Shown here piece by piece: positions 33,030-41,620 of a stretch of 64,000 bases of DNA (within the stretch, counting starts at the first letter, position 1; each line of letters begins with the position of its first letter). Under the pieces are notes generated by a model that saw only the letters and a program-made list of their open reading frames with translations, ran no database searches and was not told the origin of the DNA. The stretch comes from CALECP01 sp964389925 (GTDB taxonomy: Bacteria > Chloroflexota > Anaerolineae > Promineifilales > Promineifilaceae): positions 5,165 through 69,164 of the forward strand of contig CAYMGE010000021.1 in assembly GCA_964389925.1 (NCBI GenBank), read 5' to 3'. Both the position numbers and the translations under genes were made by a program.

Positions 33030-36011
33030 TTACGCCTCGTCATCATCCGACCAGCTCAGTTGATCCTGATAGTTTTCTAATGCTTCCCAATCATCGGCCG
33101 CCGCCATCTCTGCTTGGGTTGCCCACGTATTGTGTAGGTTTTGCGTTGCAATGCGATAGCGGGAGCCAGCCCGATCAATGATGGCATCGAGTTGCTCTTC
33201 TGGTATTTCAGCGAGCTGCTCAAAGGTGTATATGCCATTTGTGTTGAGAATGCCTTCTAAGCCTTTTCCAATCCCCCAAATTTTGGTCAGATCATCCGGC
33301 TCTGGCGGAGTTTCAAGCGCGGCGAGCTGAGAATTAATTGCTTGCCAATCCTCATTCATCGCCCAACGTGCCTGTTGAACCCAAGCGTTGTAAATCTCAC
33401 GCTTAGAGTAGTGGGGATAGTTCATCTGAACGATTTGTAACTCAGGCAACACCTCTTCGTACTGAACCTCTTTTAGCTCTCGATATGTGTCAATGCCACG
33501 TGTTACCAGCGAACGCTCAATCTGCTCGTCCAGTCCCCAAATGCGAGTCAGATCATCTGGCTTTTCATTGCGGACACGGCTGTGCAGCAGGTCGAATTCA
33601 TCCCAATCGCCGACGGCGGCGAGACGCGCCTGTTCCTGCCATGTTGCTCGAACAGAGGGCGTTGCCAGACGGAAACGCCCACCCGACCCCGCGAGAATCG
33701 TGTCAATTTCATGCCGCTCTGTGCGAGCGAGTTGTTCAAAGGTGTAAATTCCGTTGTCATTGAATTTCCCCGCGATCGCGGGGCCAATCCCCCAGATTTT
33801 GGTCAAATCATCAGGTTTATTGGCTGATTCTTGCAGCGAGATAATCTCTCCATCGCGTTGGGCGATTTCTGCTTCGAGGTCTCGAATGCGCTTCTTCATT
33901 GCGATGACGGCACTACCCGCCCCAAGTGCGCCGGCTCCTGCCAACCAACTCATGTTGACATCATCCAATTCTGACTCAACAGAATCTAACTGGGCACGCA
34001 AGCTTAAAATTTCAGTGTCGCGGTTAGAAACAGCGGCACGAAGACTCTCTATTTCCGCTGCGCTCGCACCACGGCTATCCAGTTCTGCGCGGAGAGTATT
34101 GAATTCAGAGGCACAGTTGTCAAGTTCGACATTGATGCGTTGTAGCTCGGCCGATCTCGCGCTCGCCTCTGCACGAATGCGTTCAACCTCTGCCTCGCGT
34201 TCTTCAAGCTGTTGACGTAATTCTGCCAAATCATCATCGCGTAGCATGATTTGCAACTGCAAATCTTCAAACTTATCTGTTTGCGAGCTGTGTAACTCAG
34301 TCAGTGCTGAATCGCGTGCTTCAAGCTCATTGCGAAGGTTGCTGATTTCGGCCGATTGTGCCTCCCAACGCGCCAGCAAAGTTGTCAGCTCATTCTCGCG
34401 CTCACTCAGTGAGCCTTGCAATTCAATGACATAAGGATCGAGTTCAATCGGATCAGCTTCCGCTGTTGCTGTTAGCTCTCGCTCTTGTTCATTGACTCGT
34501 TTACCCAGACCACGCAATCGCGCCAGCAGCCCACCACCAGCCGCTGCACCTGCGGTAATCAAACCCATTTTGCCCCAGTCCACATCGAGGTTGTCCACTT
34601 CTGCGTTGACCTCGGCAAGCTGTGCATCGCTTTCTGAAAGTTGTTTGCGAACTATTGTGAGTTCGGCCGTGAGAGTAGCTAATTCGTCTTGATGGGTGGC
34701 GTTGAGGGCGTTGATGTCGGCCGATTGCTCCGAAAGCGCAACATCCATTTCGATGATCCGACTATTCCGTTCTTCTAAACGTCGTTGCAAATCAGCGAGT
34801 TCAGCATTACGTGCATCGAGCGATGCTTGTAATTGATTGACATCATCTTCTTGTTTTCCAAAACGAGAACGCAGAGCTGCCAGCAGTCCGATGCCACCAC
34901 CTGCGGCGATTCCCATTTCGTCCAAGCCGATACTCAGCTCGTCCATCTGACCACGCAGGTTGCCCAACTCGACATCTTTTGCATGAAGCTCGGCGCGTAA
35001 ATCAGCAAGCTCTAAATCGCGCAGCTCGACCTCTTCGCGCAACCCGTTTACCTCGCCGCTCAACTGCCCACGCAGTCTGCCAATTTCTTCATCGCGCTCA
35101 ACTAATATCGCCTGTAAACTAGCTAATTCTGCGTCGCGTGTTTGTAGTGATGCTTGTAACTCATTGGCCTGTTCATCTTGCTTCCCAAAGCGAGAGCGCA
35201 ACGCAGCCAGCAATCCAATGCCGCCAACTGCGCCACCTGTAGCGATGCCCATTTCGTCCAAGCCAATGCTCAACTCATCCATTTGACCGCGCAAGTTGCC
35301 CAACTCGACATCTTTTGCATGAAGTTCGGCGCGTAAATCGGCAAGCTCCAGATCGCGCAAATCAACCGTATCGCGTAATCCATTTACCTCACCACGCAGC
35401 GTGCTGACTTCGCCATCTCGCGTTTCCAAGTTGGTACGCAAATGTGCAATTTCGGCATCACGTTCTTCGAGCGCGTGCCGTACTTGGCGAGACTCATCGT
35501 CTTGTTCGTTGAGTTGAGAGCGTAACGCTGCCAGTCCAGCGGCCCCGCCCGCGACCAATCCCATCTCTTTGAAACCAATGTTGAGTTCATTTAGCTCACC
35601 ATCGCGTGCGTCTAATGCCGCTTGTAAATGCTCAATTTCAGCATCTTTCTCGCGCAGGCTTGTCTGCAAATCGCCTAATTGTCCTAATCTGTTTTCATTT
35701 GACTTGTATCGTGTTTCTAAGTCACGATAGCGGCGGGCTGCTTCTTCGTGATCTGAAAGCAGCAAATTATATTGTTTTGTTCTTGTGTTGAGATCTGCCT
35801 CAAGCGCACCAACACGCCCGGCTTGTCCATCAAACGATTTGAGTTGATTTTTAAGGTTGTCCCTTTCATAGATGAGCAAGTTATTGGTTTCACGCAGCTC
35901 TCCTTCCGCATCGACACAAATGCGCCGATTGCGGTAGAAGAACCAGTCAGCAAGCAACATTGCCAATGCACCTATCAACAAACCTAAAATAATCCCTGTA
36001 CCTACACTCAT
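33030..36011 (-). CDS. Coiled-coil membrane protein with three HhH-like C-terminal repeats
   Basis: A 993-residue protein with GGAGG 5 nt before the ATG. An N-terminal helix (GTGIILGLLIGALAMLLADW) anchors it. Residues ~35-760 are long heptad coiled coil (ELADLRAELHAKDVELGNLR), interrupted by short Gly/Ala-rich hydrophobic segments (MGIAAGGGIGLLAALRSRFGK and relatives, five copies) that look like hairpin membrane contacts. The last ~230 residues carry three repeats opening PDDLTKIWGIG or PDDLTRIWGLD, a helix-hairpin-helix type module resembling DUF4332/LSU ribosomal L21-like HhH, each followed by TFEQLA or TYRELK. It heads a five-gene operon. The function is unknown; a scaffold or envelope tether is plausible. 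Confidence 0.75.
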   Translation of the reverse strand: MSVGTGIILGLLIGALAMLLADWFFYRNRRICVDAEGELRETNNLLIYERDNLKNQLKSFDGQAGRVGALEADLNTRTKQYNLLLSDHEEAARRYRDLETRYKSNENRLGQLGDLQTSLREKDAEIEHLQAALDARDGELNELNIGFKEMGLVAGGAAGLAALRSQLNEQDDESRQVRHALEERDAEIAHLRTNLETRDGEVSTLRGEVNGLRDTVDLRDLELADLRAELHAKDVELGNLRGQMDELSIGLDEMGIATGGAVGGIGLLAALRSRFGKQDEQANELQASLQTRDAELASLQAILVERDEEIGRLRGQLSGEVNGLREEVELRDLELADLRAELHAKDVELGNLRGQMDELSIGLDEMGIAAGGGIGLLAALRSRFGKQEDDVNQLQASLDARNAELADLQRRLEERNSRIIEMDVALSEQSADINALNATHQDELATLTAELTIVRKQLSESDAQLAEVNAEVDNLDVDWGKMGLITAGAAAGGGLLARLRGLGKRVNEQERELTATAEADPIELDPYVIELQGSLSERENELTTLLARWEAQSAEISNLRNELEARDSALTELHSSQTDKFEDLQLQIMLRDDDLAELRQQLEEREAEVERIRAEASARSAELQRINVELDNCASEFNTLRAELDSRGASAAEIESLRAAVSNRDTEILSLRAQLDSVESELDDVNMSWLAGAGALGAGSAVIAMKKRIRDLEAEIAQRDGEIISLQESANKPDDLTKIWGIGPAIAGKFNDNGIYTFEQLARTERHEIDTILAGSGGRFRLATPSVRATWQEQARLAAVGDWDEFDLLHSRVRNEKPDDLTRIWGLDEQIERSLVTRGIDTYRELKEVQYEEVLPELQIVQMNYPHYSKREIYNAWVQQARWAMNEDWQAINSQLAALETPPEPDDLTKIWGIGKGLEGILNTNGIYTFEQLAEIPEEQLDAIIDRAGSRYRIATQNLHNTWATQAEMAAADDWEALENYQDQLSWSDDDEA
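34908..35366. repeat. Internal tandem duplication in the coiled-coil gene
   Basis: The 123-bp block 34908-35030 recurs nearly unchanged at 35244-35366, a 336-bp (112-codon) offset, encoding the same LRDLELADLRAELHAKD-type heptads and the LDEMGIA hydrophobic segment. Differences are mostly third-codon, so the duplication is not brand new but is under purifying selection. Confidence 0.8.
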
Positions 36012-36236
36012 ATTTCCTCCGGAAAAGTTGGTTGTGGTTGAAACCGCATAACCACCATTTGGGTATTCCGTGACGATCTGTCACCATTCATTATTTATAG
36101 CTCTTTGAGAGTTACGTTGAATCGTAAAAGGTAGTGAGGATGGCTTTTGGTTGGATGTTAAGCCACTTTGACGACTCGAATTCCCAAAGAGTCTTGTTTA
36201 TCTACTTAAAACCATAGACTATTAGAGGCGACGTAC

Positions 36237-36623
36237 TTATTCAATCGGCCGTTCAAATAAAATAAGCCCATACCCAATGCTCCATGCGATGACGACGTGC
36301 ATCAATCCCCATGCTGCAAACGTCCATGAGTTTAGAGAGCGAGTATAGGGCAAAATCAGTGAAAGCAATGAGATGACTAAAAGTAACCAAAGAAAGAGGG
36401 TGCCGGGCGTTTCTGAAAAGCGTGCTAATAACCACAAAACAAACACCGCAGCGGCAACGGCAATGACAGTATAAAGCAGAACATTCGTGAGCTGAAGATC
36501 AACGAGAGGATTGCTGGTGCGCGATTCAGGCGCAATCAGATTCGCTACAAAAAAAATAACCCCATTCAGAATAAGTGCCAGCAGAGCCGCGAGTAAACTT
36601 CCACGTAATAAATTTCTATCCAT
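36237..36623 (-). CDS. Small four-helix membrane protein, unknown
   Basis: A 128-residue protein with four clear hydrophobic helices (LLAALLALILNGVIFFVANLI; VLLYTVIAVAAAVFVLWLLA; FLWLLLVISLLSLIL; AAWGLMHVVIAWSIGYGLI). It resembles the DUF6069-type family of small bacterial membrane proteins, but I am not certain of that assignment. No catalytic motif is seen. It is monocistronic and separated from the operon at 36011 by 225 bp, a gap in which I see only AT-rich sequence likely to carry that operon's promoter. Confidence 0.6.
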   Translation of the reverse strand: MDRNLLRGSLLAALLALILNGVIFFVANLIAPESRTSNPLVDLQLTNVLLYTVIAVAAAVFVLWLLARFSETPGTLFLWLLLVISLLSLILPYTRSLNSWTFAAWGLMHVVIAWSIGYGLILFERPIE

Positions 36624-36907
36624 TGTTCTCTCTCCATACTTACAAAAACAGTCTGTTACTCTTTGTTTATATTCTAACCAGAAGCTAACCCTATTGTCTA
36701 ATAAAAATCGCGGGGATTATGTTCTATTTTCTCAATTGGTATCAATTTTTCCCTAATACCCCTTTTTTTGACTCCAATTGAGCAAACTCGTCACATAGCG
36801 AGCGCATTGTTTTTCCAATGTATTCCGAGAAATTGCTGTTTTTGTTTGCAATGAACAAAATACCGTTAAAATAGGATTTAGTGGCGACAATTTTGTGAGG
36901 AGTACAC

Positions 36908-38410
36908 ATGAAACGGCTAGTCGTTTTAATTTGCTTTGTTTTTGTTCTACTGTCTGTTGGGATGGCATCGGCCGATGCGACCTACACCGTTCAGCGTGGT
37001 GATACTCTCTATCGGATTGCACTCAACTACGATGTGTCGATGCAGGAGATTATGGATGCGAACGGCATCATCAATGCCAATCGCATTTACGTTGGGCAGG
37101 TTCTCGTGATCCCAACTGATGGGATGCAGCCGCCCACACCTCAGCCAACGTCTCCCCCCAGTGGTCAGGAAACGATCCATATTGTGCAGCGTGGTGATAC
37201 GGTGGCGAGGATCGGCCGACGTTACAGTGTAAGGATTCAAGCTATCGTCGTGGCGAACAATCTCGCCAATCCAAACCATATTTATGTGGGTCAACGGCTC
37301 ATTATCCCGGGAGCGACTTCTCCCCCCACGCCACGACCATCAACCGCAACCCCTGCGCCACCACAGCCAACCGCACCACCCTCAACAGGCGACACCATCC
37401 ACATCGTACAGCGCGGTGACACGGTGGCCTCAATTGCAAGACGCTATGGCATCACGATCAACGCGATTGTGACGGCGAATAATATCCAGAATCCAAACCG
37501 CATCTTTGTCGGTCAGCGTTTGGTGATTCCTACCACTGCGCCACCAACCGCTACCTTTGTCCCGCCAACGGCAACTACAGCACCGCCCACAGCGACCCCC
37601 ATCCCACCAACTTCAACCTCTGTCCCACCAACACCGACGACCGCGCTGCCAACCTCAACTGCTATCCCGCCGACAGCGACATCAGTGCCACCAACTGCCA
37701 CGCTAGTCGCGCCAACGTCAACATCAGTACCACCAACTGCGACCACTGCCCCACCGACAGTAACACCCGTGCCGCCGACTCTGACCCCTATGCCGCCAAC
37801 GCCTAGCCCAACGCTTGCTCCGCCAACGGCAACGCCCGGCCCGAATCTCTTGTCCAACCCCTCATTTGAGGAAGGGCATTACAATCTAAACGGCATTCCA
37901 GAGCTACAAGTGCCACTCCGTTGGCGTTTGGAGTGGGACGAGGGCGATAATCAGTTTGGCACGACGTGGCTGCGGCCTGAAAGTCGCGTGCTGTCGGGTG
38001 CGTTCCTGCCGGCCTTTGAGCGGCCGCTGTTTATCTATGATGGATGGCACACGGTGAAAGTGTTCAAAGGATACGGGCCGGTCAGCTTCCGTCTTTTATC
38101 AGAGGTCAATCTCACACCCGGAACATATCAGTTGACCGTTCAAGTTTTCCCCGACATGGTGGTAGATGTCGTCAACGGGCAAAAGATATTTGCGACGGAT
38201 CCGCGCTCGGCCGAAATCGCCCTCGTGGGCAACAATACAACTTCTGGCTATCTGTTTCCAGCGATTGGACAGCGCAACATCATTTCCCATCAGTTTCGCG
38301 TGGAAGAAGCGGGCGTTGTGACCGTGGGCGCGGGAATGCGCGGACGGTATGGCTTCCAAAACAACGGCTTCTTTACAGACGCATGGTCGCTTAGGCGGAT
38401 CAGCGACTAA
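36908..38410 (+). CDS. Secreted three-LysM protein with Pro/Thr linker and CBM-like C-terminus
   Basis: A 500-residue protein; GAGGAG lies 7 nt upstream. Signal peptide (VVLICFVFVLLSVGMASA), then three LysM repeats at about 25-70, 96-140 and 160-205 (each YTVQRGDTLYRIA or IHIVQRGDTVA.I, ending IYVGQRLIIP). A ~100-residue PTAT/PPT linker of the kind common in Chloroflexota follows. The C-terminal domain of ~180 residues begins NLLSNPSFEEG, the usual entry to a carbohydrate-binding jelly-roll. Predicted role: noncovalent attachment to peptidoglycan or chitin-like glycans with a second carbohydrate-binding head. Convergence and neighbours give no further hint. Confidence 0.85.
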   Translation: MKRLVVLICFVFVLLSVGMASADATYTVQRGDTLYRIALNYDVSMQEIMDANGIINANRIYVGQVLVIPTDGMQPPTPQPTSPPSGQETIHIVQRGDTVARIGRRYSVRIQAIVVANNLANPNHIYVGQRLIIPGATSPPTPRPSTATPAPPQPTAPPSTGDTIHIVQRGDTVASIARRYGITINAIVTANNIQNPNRIFVGQRLVIPTTAPPTATFVPPTATTAPPTATPIPPTSTSVPPTPTTALPTSTAIPPTATSVPPTATLVAPTSTSVPPTATTAPPTVTPVPPTLTPMPPTPSPTLAPPTATPGPNLLSNPSFEEGHYNLNGIPELQVPLRWRLEWDEGDNQFGTTWLRPESRVLSGAFLPAFERPLFIYDGWHTVKVFKGYGPVSFRLLSEVNLTPGTYQLTVQVFPDMVVDVVNGQKIFATDPRSAEIALVGNNTTSGYLFPAIGQRNIISHQFRVEEAGVVTVGAGMRGRYGFQNNGFFTDAWSLRRISD

Positions 38411-38489
38411 TCCAACATTGGCTCTTCTGAGTCTTTGGGAATTCAAGCGGTTAACAACCTCACAAATTCCTAAAGAGCCGATTTTCTCT

Positions 38490-39374
38490 ATGCGCGTGCT
38501 GCCCAAACTCTGTCTGCTGCTTCTAGTTTTAATCTTCCCCATTGTTGCGAAAGCGCAAACGGAGACTGATTTTTTCACCCTGCTCGAAGAGGCGCAAATC
38601 GCGCTCAATACAGATGGCGACCTCATCACCATTCAAGAGCAGCTTGCGAGCATTCAGAGCGTGACGCTCGCTGATGGTCGCAGTGTTCCGCTTGACACCA
38701 GTTATTGGGTCGATCTGCTCGATGAGCCAGACAGCGAAGTTGTCACCGCGCAAATCGACGCGCTGCTTGCCAGTCAGCAACTGCCTCAGTCGCAGGCACA
38801 ACCCAACGCTCGCACGCAACTTGAAGCTGTTTTAAGTCGTTTTGAGATCGACACACAATTTTCTGTGCCAATTTGGCAGCGCGTGTTGCGCTGGCTCGGC
38901 CGCTGGCTGCAACGTCTCAGCGAACTAGGCGGTGGACAAGCTGCGGGTGGGGTACTGATTTTTGCCGCCATTGGTGTGACGGGACTGGTCGTCTTCTGGG
39001 CAATGCGACGACTGCGTGGCGAGATTTCGGCCGAGTCCCATCTCCCCCTTCTCCCCACCGATGACCACAATCTGACTGCCCAAGCCGCTTTTGACAATGC
39101 CCAGCAGAATGCTGACACAGGCGACTATCGCAATGCCGTGCGCTACCTATATCTCTCCGCCTTGCTCTCGCTCGATGAACGCGATCAGTTACACTTTGAC
39201 CGTAGCAAAACTAATCGGGAATATCTGCGCTCCATCGCTGGGTCAGAATTTGCGCCGACGCTGCGCGGCGTGATCGATGTATTTGATCGGGTATGGTATG
39301 GATTTCGGCCGATTGACTCCGCCACCTTCACCCACTATCGGCAACAAGTGCGCGATTTGCTCAAGCAAACATGA
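38490..39374 (+). CDS. DUF4129 domain membrane protein
   Basis: A 294-residue protein. The start at 38490 gives an immediate signal or anchor helix (LPKLCLLLLVLIFPIVAKA); AAAGAG upstream is a weak Shine-Dalgarno. One central helix (GVLIFAAIGVTGLVVFWAM) is followed by a cytoplasmic DUF4129 domain (AVRYLYLSALLSLDERD, KTNREYLRS, FDRVWYG). DUF4129 proteins usually sit in loci with DUF4350, MoxR ATPase and DUF58 proteins (vWA-type chaperone systems) or with transglutaminases. The DUF4350 gene follows with a 4-nt stop/start overlap; MoxR and DUF58 are absent here. Confidence 0.82.
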   Translation: MRVLPKLCLLLLVLIFPIVAKAQTETDFFTLLEEAQIALNTDGDLITIQEQLASIQSVTLADGRSVPLDTSYWVDLLDEPDSEVVTAQIDALLASQQLPQSQAQPNARTQLEAVLSRFEIDTQFSVPIWQRVLRWLGRWLQRLSELGGGQAAGGVLIFAAIGVTGLVVFWAMRRLRGEISAESHLPLLPTDDHNLTAQAAFDNAQQNADTGDYRNAVRYLYLSALLSLDERDQLHFDRSKTNREYLRSIAGSEFAPTLRGVIDVFDRVWYGFRPIDSATFTHYRQQVRDLLKQT

Positions 39375-40516
39375 AGAAAGACGCACGTCTCGCCCTTTTT
39401 CTGATAACGCTCCTGACCGGTGTGACGGTTGCCATCAACATTTTGCAGGCGCGTAGTGCCAGCGACACGCCGCTCGACAGCGCATCGACGCGACCATTAG
39501 GCGCAAAAGCGTTTCGTCTGTGGCTGGATGAGATGGGCTACAGCACCAGCGACCGCACCCTCACCAACTTTGCCCCACCCATTGATTCGACAATTGTTCT
39601 CATGTTGGAGCCAACCGTCCCCGTCACAAATCGAGAGATGGAGACGCTAGAAGCGTGGATTGAAGCCGGCGGCACGCTGTTTGTGACAGGAGATGGCGAC
39701 GTTGTGCGACAGGTTGCAGGTTATTTTGACGTGGCGAATGTCACGGTGTTTGCCATTGATGCGCCCGTGACTGCTTTACATCCGCGCCTGCACACGCTCG
39801 CCCAATGGGACACACGAACGCTCTCACCCAACATCATTTTCGAGCCGCAAATGGATGAATTTATCCCACTGCTGGCAATTGAAGATGGGCTGGTTGCGTT
39901 GGCTATTCCGATGGGTGAGGGGATGGTGCAGCTCTCGGCACTGGACGCGCCGTTTGCCAACTATGCTATTGAAGAAAACGCCGAACTCGCACTCAATTTG
40001 CTGGCCTTTTCGGGAGCAATTGATGAGGGAACGCTGTGGTTTGACGAATGGCATCATGGCGTTCGCACGTTGGTCAATCCGGATGCCATTATCGGCCCCA
40101 GCGCGTGGCTGCGCCAGACGCGAGCAGGTCAGGCATTGATCTATGTGGGGGGACTGCTTTTTGTGATGTTGCTGTGGCAAGGCCGACGTTTCGGCCGACC
40201 CATTCCCCTAAAAACCCAACAAACCCGCCGCGCCCCGCTCGAATACGTGACCGCCATCGCCAACCTCAATCGACGTGCCGATAATCGGTCTGCTGTTCTC
40301 AACGAGTACAAACGCCGCTTCAAACGTCAGATCGGCGCACGTTATCACATCGACCCAACCCAACCAGACCCCGATTTTCTGAGTGCGCTGCGCCGTGCAA
40401 ACGGTCATTTAGATATAGAGGAGGTTGCGACCGTTTTACATCGGTTGACAACGGTCAGAGATGAGGGGGAGATGGTGGCGATTTCGGCCGAAGTAGCCGA
40501 CTGGCTACAACACTAA
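39371..40516 (+). CDS. DUF4350 domain membrane protein
   Basis: A 381-residue protein with an N-terminal helix (LALFLITLLTGVTVAINIL). An extracellular GATase-like DUF4350 domain follows, with the typical STRPLGAKAFRLWLDEMGY, the strand TIVLMLEP, and the glycine turn EAWIEAGGTLFVTGDGD. A second helix near residue 257 (ALIYVGGLLFVMLLW) precedes a cytoplasmic tail with ADNRSAVLNEYKRR. It overlaps the DUF4129 gene (ATGA), so the two are translated together and probably form one complex. The cellular role of the family is not established. Confidence 0.82.
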   Translation: MKKDARLALFLITLLTGVTVAINILQARSASDTPLDSASTRPLGAKAFRLWLDEMGYSTSDRTLTNFAPPIDSTIVLMLEPTVPVTNREMETLEAWIEAGGTLFVTGDGDVVRQVAGYFDVANVTVFAIDAPVTALHPRLHTLAQWDTRTLSPNIIFEPQMDEFIPLLAIEDGLVALAIPMGEGMVQLSALDAPFANYAIEENAELALNLLAFSGAIDEGTLWFDEWHHGVRTLVNPDAIIGPSAWLRQTRAGQALIYVGGLLFVMLLWQGRRFGRPIPLKTQQTRRAPLEYVTAIANLNRRADNRSAVLNEYKRRFKRQIGARYHIDPTQPDPDFLSALRRANGHLDIEEVATVLHRLTTVRDEGEMVAISAEVADWLQH

Positions 40517-40564
40517 AAGTATTCCGTCTCTCATTTTACTGTCATTCCTGCGAACTACATTAGT

Positions 40565-40582
40565 CTTTGGCTTTTGCCAAAG
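40565..40582. terminator. Short hairpin between convergent genes
   Basis: CTTTGGC-TTTT-GCCAAAG, a perfect 7-bp stem 3 nt from the ABC-ATPase stop. It could serve both strands, but no long T-run follows on either. Confidence 0.4.
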
Positions 40583-40585
40583 CCT

Positions 40586-41539
40586 CTAATCAGTCAACTG
40601 CAAAAAGACATCATCCAACGTCGGCTGTTCACTCTCGATATTTCTGATTGGAATATCATGTTGTCGCAAAATATCGAGAATGGGTGACAAGAAGTTTCCG
40701 TCTTCCGGAATCGTGAACTGAAGGGTGTCGCCAGCGATAGTGAAGTTGGGCGCATATTGGCTGATCTCCGCCTCCGCTCGCTCATCCCAGCGTCGAACTG
40801 TGAGGCGAAACAGGCGCGTTGGCTGAATTTGACGGCGTAAATCGGCCGAGCTTCCCACCCCACGTACCAATCCCTTATCCATCACCGCCACGCGATCGCA
40901 CAGCTTCTCCGCCTCATTCAAATCGTGCGTGATCAGAAAGACGGTCATGTTGCGGCGTGAGCGGATGTCGAGGATCAGATCGTGCAGGTCAATCGTTGAA
41001 ACAGGATCGAGGCTGCGCGAGGGTTCGTCGAGAAAGAGGATTTTCGGCCGATGTAACAACCCACGCGCAATTGCCACACGCTGTTTCATCCCGGTCGAAA
41101 AATCGCTAAAACGGCTGTCGGCCCTGTTCAACAACTGCACAGCATCCAGCACTTCGTCTACTCGCTGCGCGGCCTCTTTGCCAAACATGCCATACATCGC
41201 GGCATAAAAGATCAGATTGCGTCGTGCGGAGAGCCGCCAAAAGAAGCTGCGCTCATCCGTCACGACCAGCCCAACGGCCGCTCGAATCGCAGCCTCCTCT
41301 GTCAAATCATACCCTGCCACCGTCGCGTCTCCCCCCGATGGTACGACCAGCGTACACAACATTTTGACGAGCGTTGTTTTCCCCGCCCCATTCGGCCCCA
41401 ACAGCCCAAATAGCTCACCGCGCTCCACATGCAGGTCAACGCCGCACACCGCCTGTGTGCCGCCACCACCCTGTATGCGTCGCCAACCTCGACGTGGCGG
41501 GAACGTTTTTGTGAGCTTATTTGCATCAACTGCTAACAT
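40586..41539 (-). CDS. ABC transporter ATPase, DrrA/CcmA-like
   Basis: A 317-residue nucleotide-binding subunit. Walker A GPNGAGKTT, signature STGMKQRVAIARGL, Walker B ILFLDEPS, H-loop ITHD, and a ~80-residue C-terminal extension as in ABC-2 exporters. The Q-loop region reads VTDERSFFWRLS, the variant seen in DrrA-type proteins. No permease is adjacent: upstream is enolase and downstream a convergent gene, so the partner must be encoded elsewhere or the exporter is assembled with a distant ABC-2 subunit. Substrate not predictable. Confidence 0.88.
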   Translation of the reverse strand: MLAVDANKLTKTFPPRRGWRRIQGGGGTQAVCGVDLHVERGELFGLLGPNGAGKTTLVKMLCTLVVPSGGDATVAGYDLTEEAAIRAAVGLVVTDERSFFWRLSARRNLIFYAAMYGMFGKEAAQRVDEVLDAVQLLNRADSRFSDFSTGMKQRVAIARGLLHRPKILFLDEPSRSLDPVSTIDLHDLILDIRSRRNMTVFLITHDLNEAEKLCDRVAVMDKGLVRGVGSSADLRRQIQPTRLFRLTVRRWDERAEAEISQYAPNFTIAGDTLQFTIPEDGNFLSPILDILRQHDIPIRNIESEQPTLDDVFLQLTD

Positions 41540-41573
41540 AATTGGAATGGATAGGTTGAGGGTTGGTTACAAG

Positions 41574-41616
41574 TGTGTTGCGTATTGCGTAAGTTGGACA
41601 CGCAATACGCAACACA
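41574..41616. repeat. 17-bp perfect palindrome between enolase and the ABC ATPase gene
   Basis: TGTGTTGCGTATTGCGT pairs with ACGCAATACGCAACACA around a 9-nt loop, and six T follow on the plus strand. For the minus-strand genes here the T-run is on the wrong side, so this looks like a REP-type palindrome built from the repeated word TTGCGTA rather than a standard terminator. Confidence 0.6.
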
Positions 41617-41620
41617 TTTT

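Noticed and set aside
33030..33720. DNA-binding function from the C-terminal HhH-like repeats
   Set aside because: The protein is membrane anchored with a long coiled coil, and the repeats resemble the DUF4332-type HhH used as a protein module; DNA binding cannot be claimed.
37540..37850. Regular short repeats resembling a CRISPR array
   Set aside because: They are in-frame PPTAT/PPTST codons of a linker in the LysM protein, with no constant repeat-spacer period.
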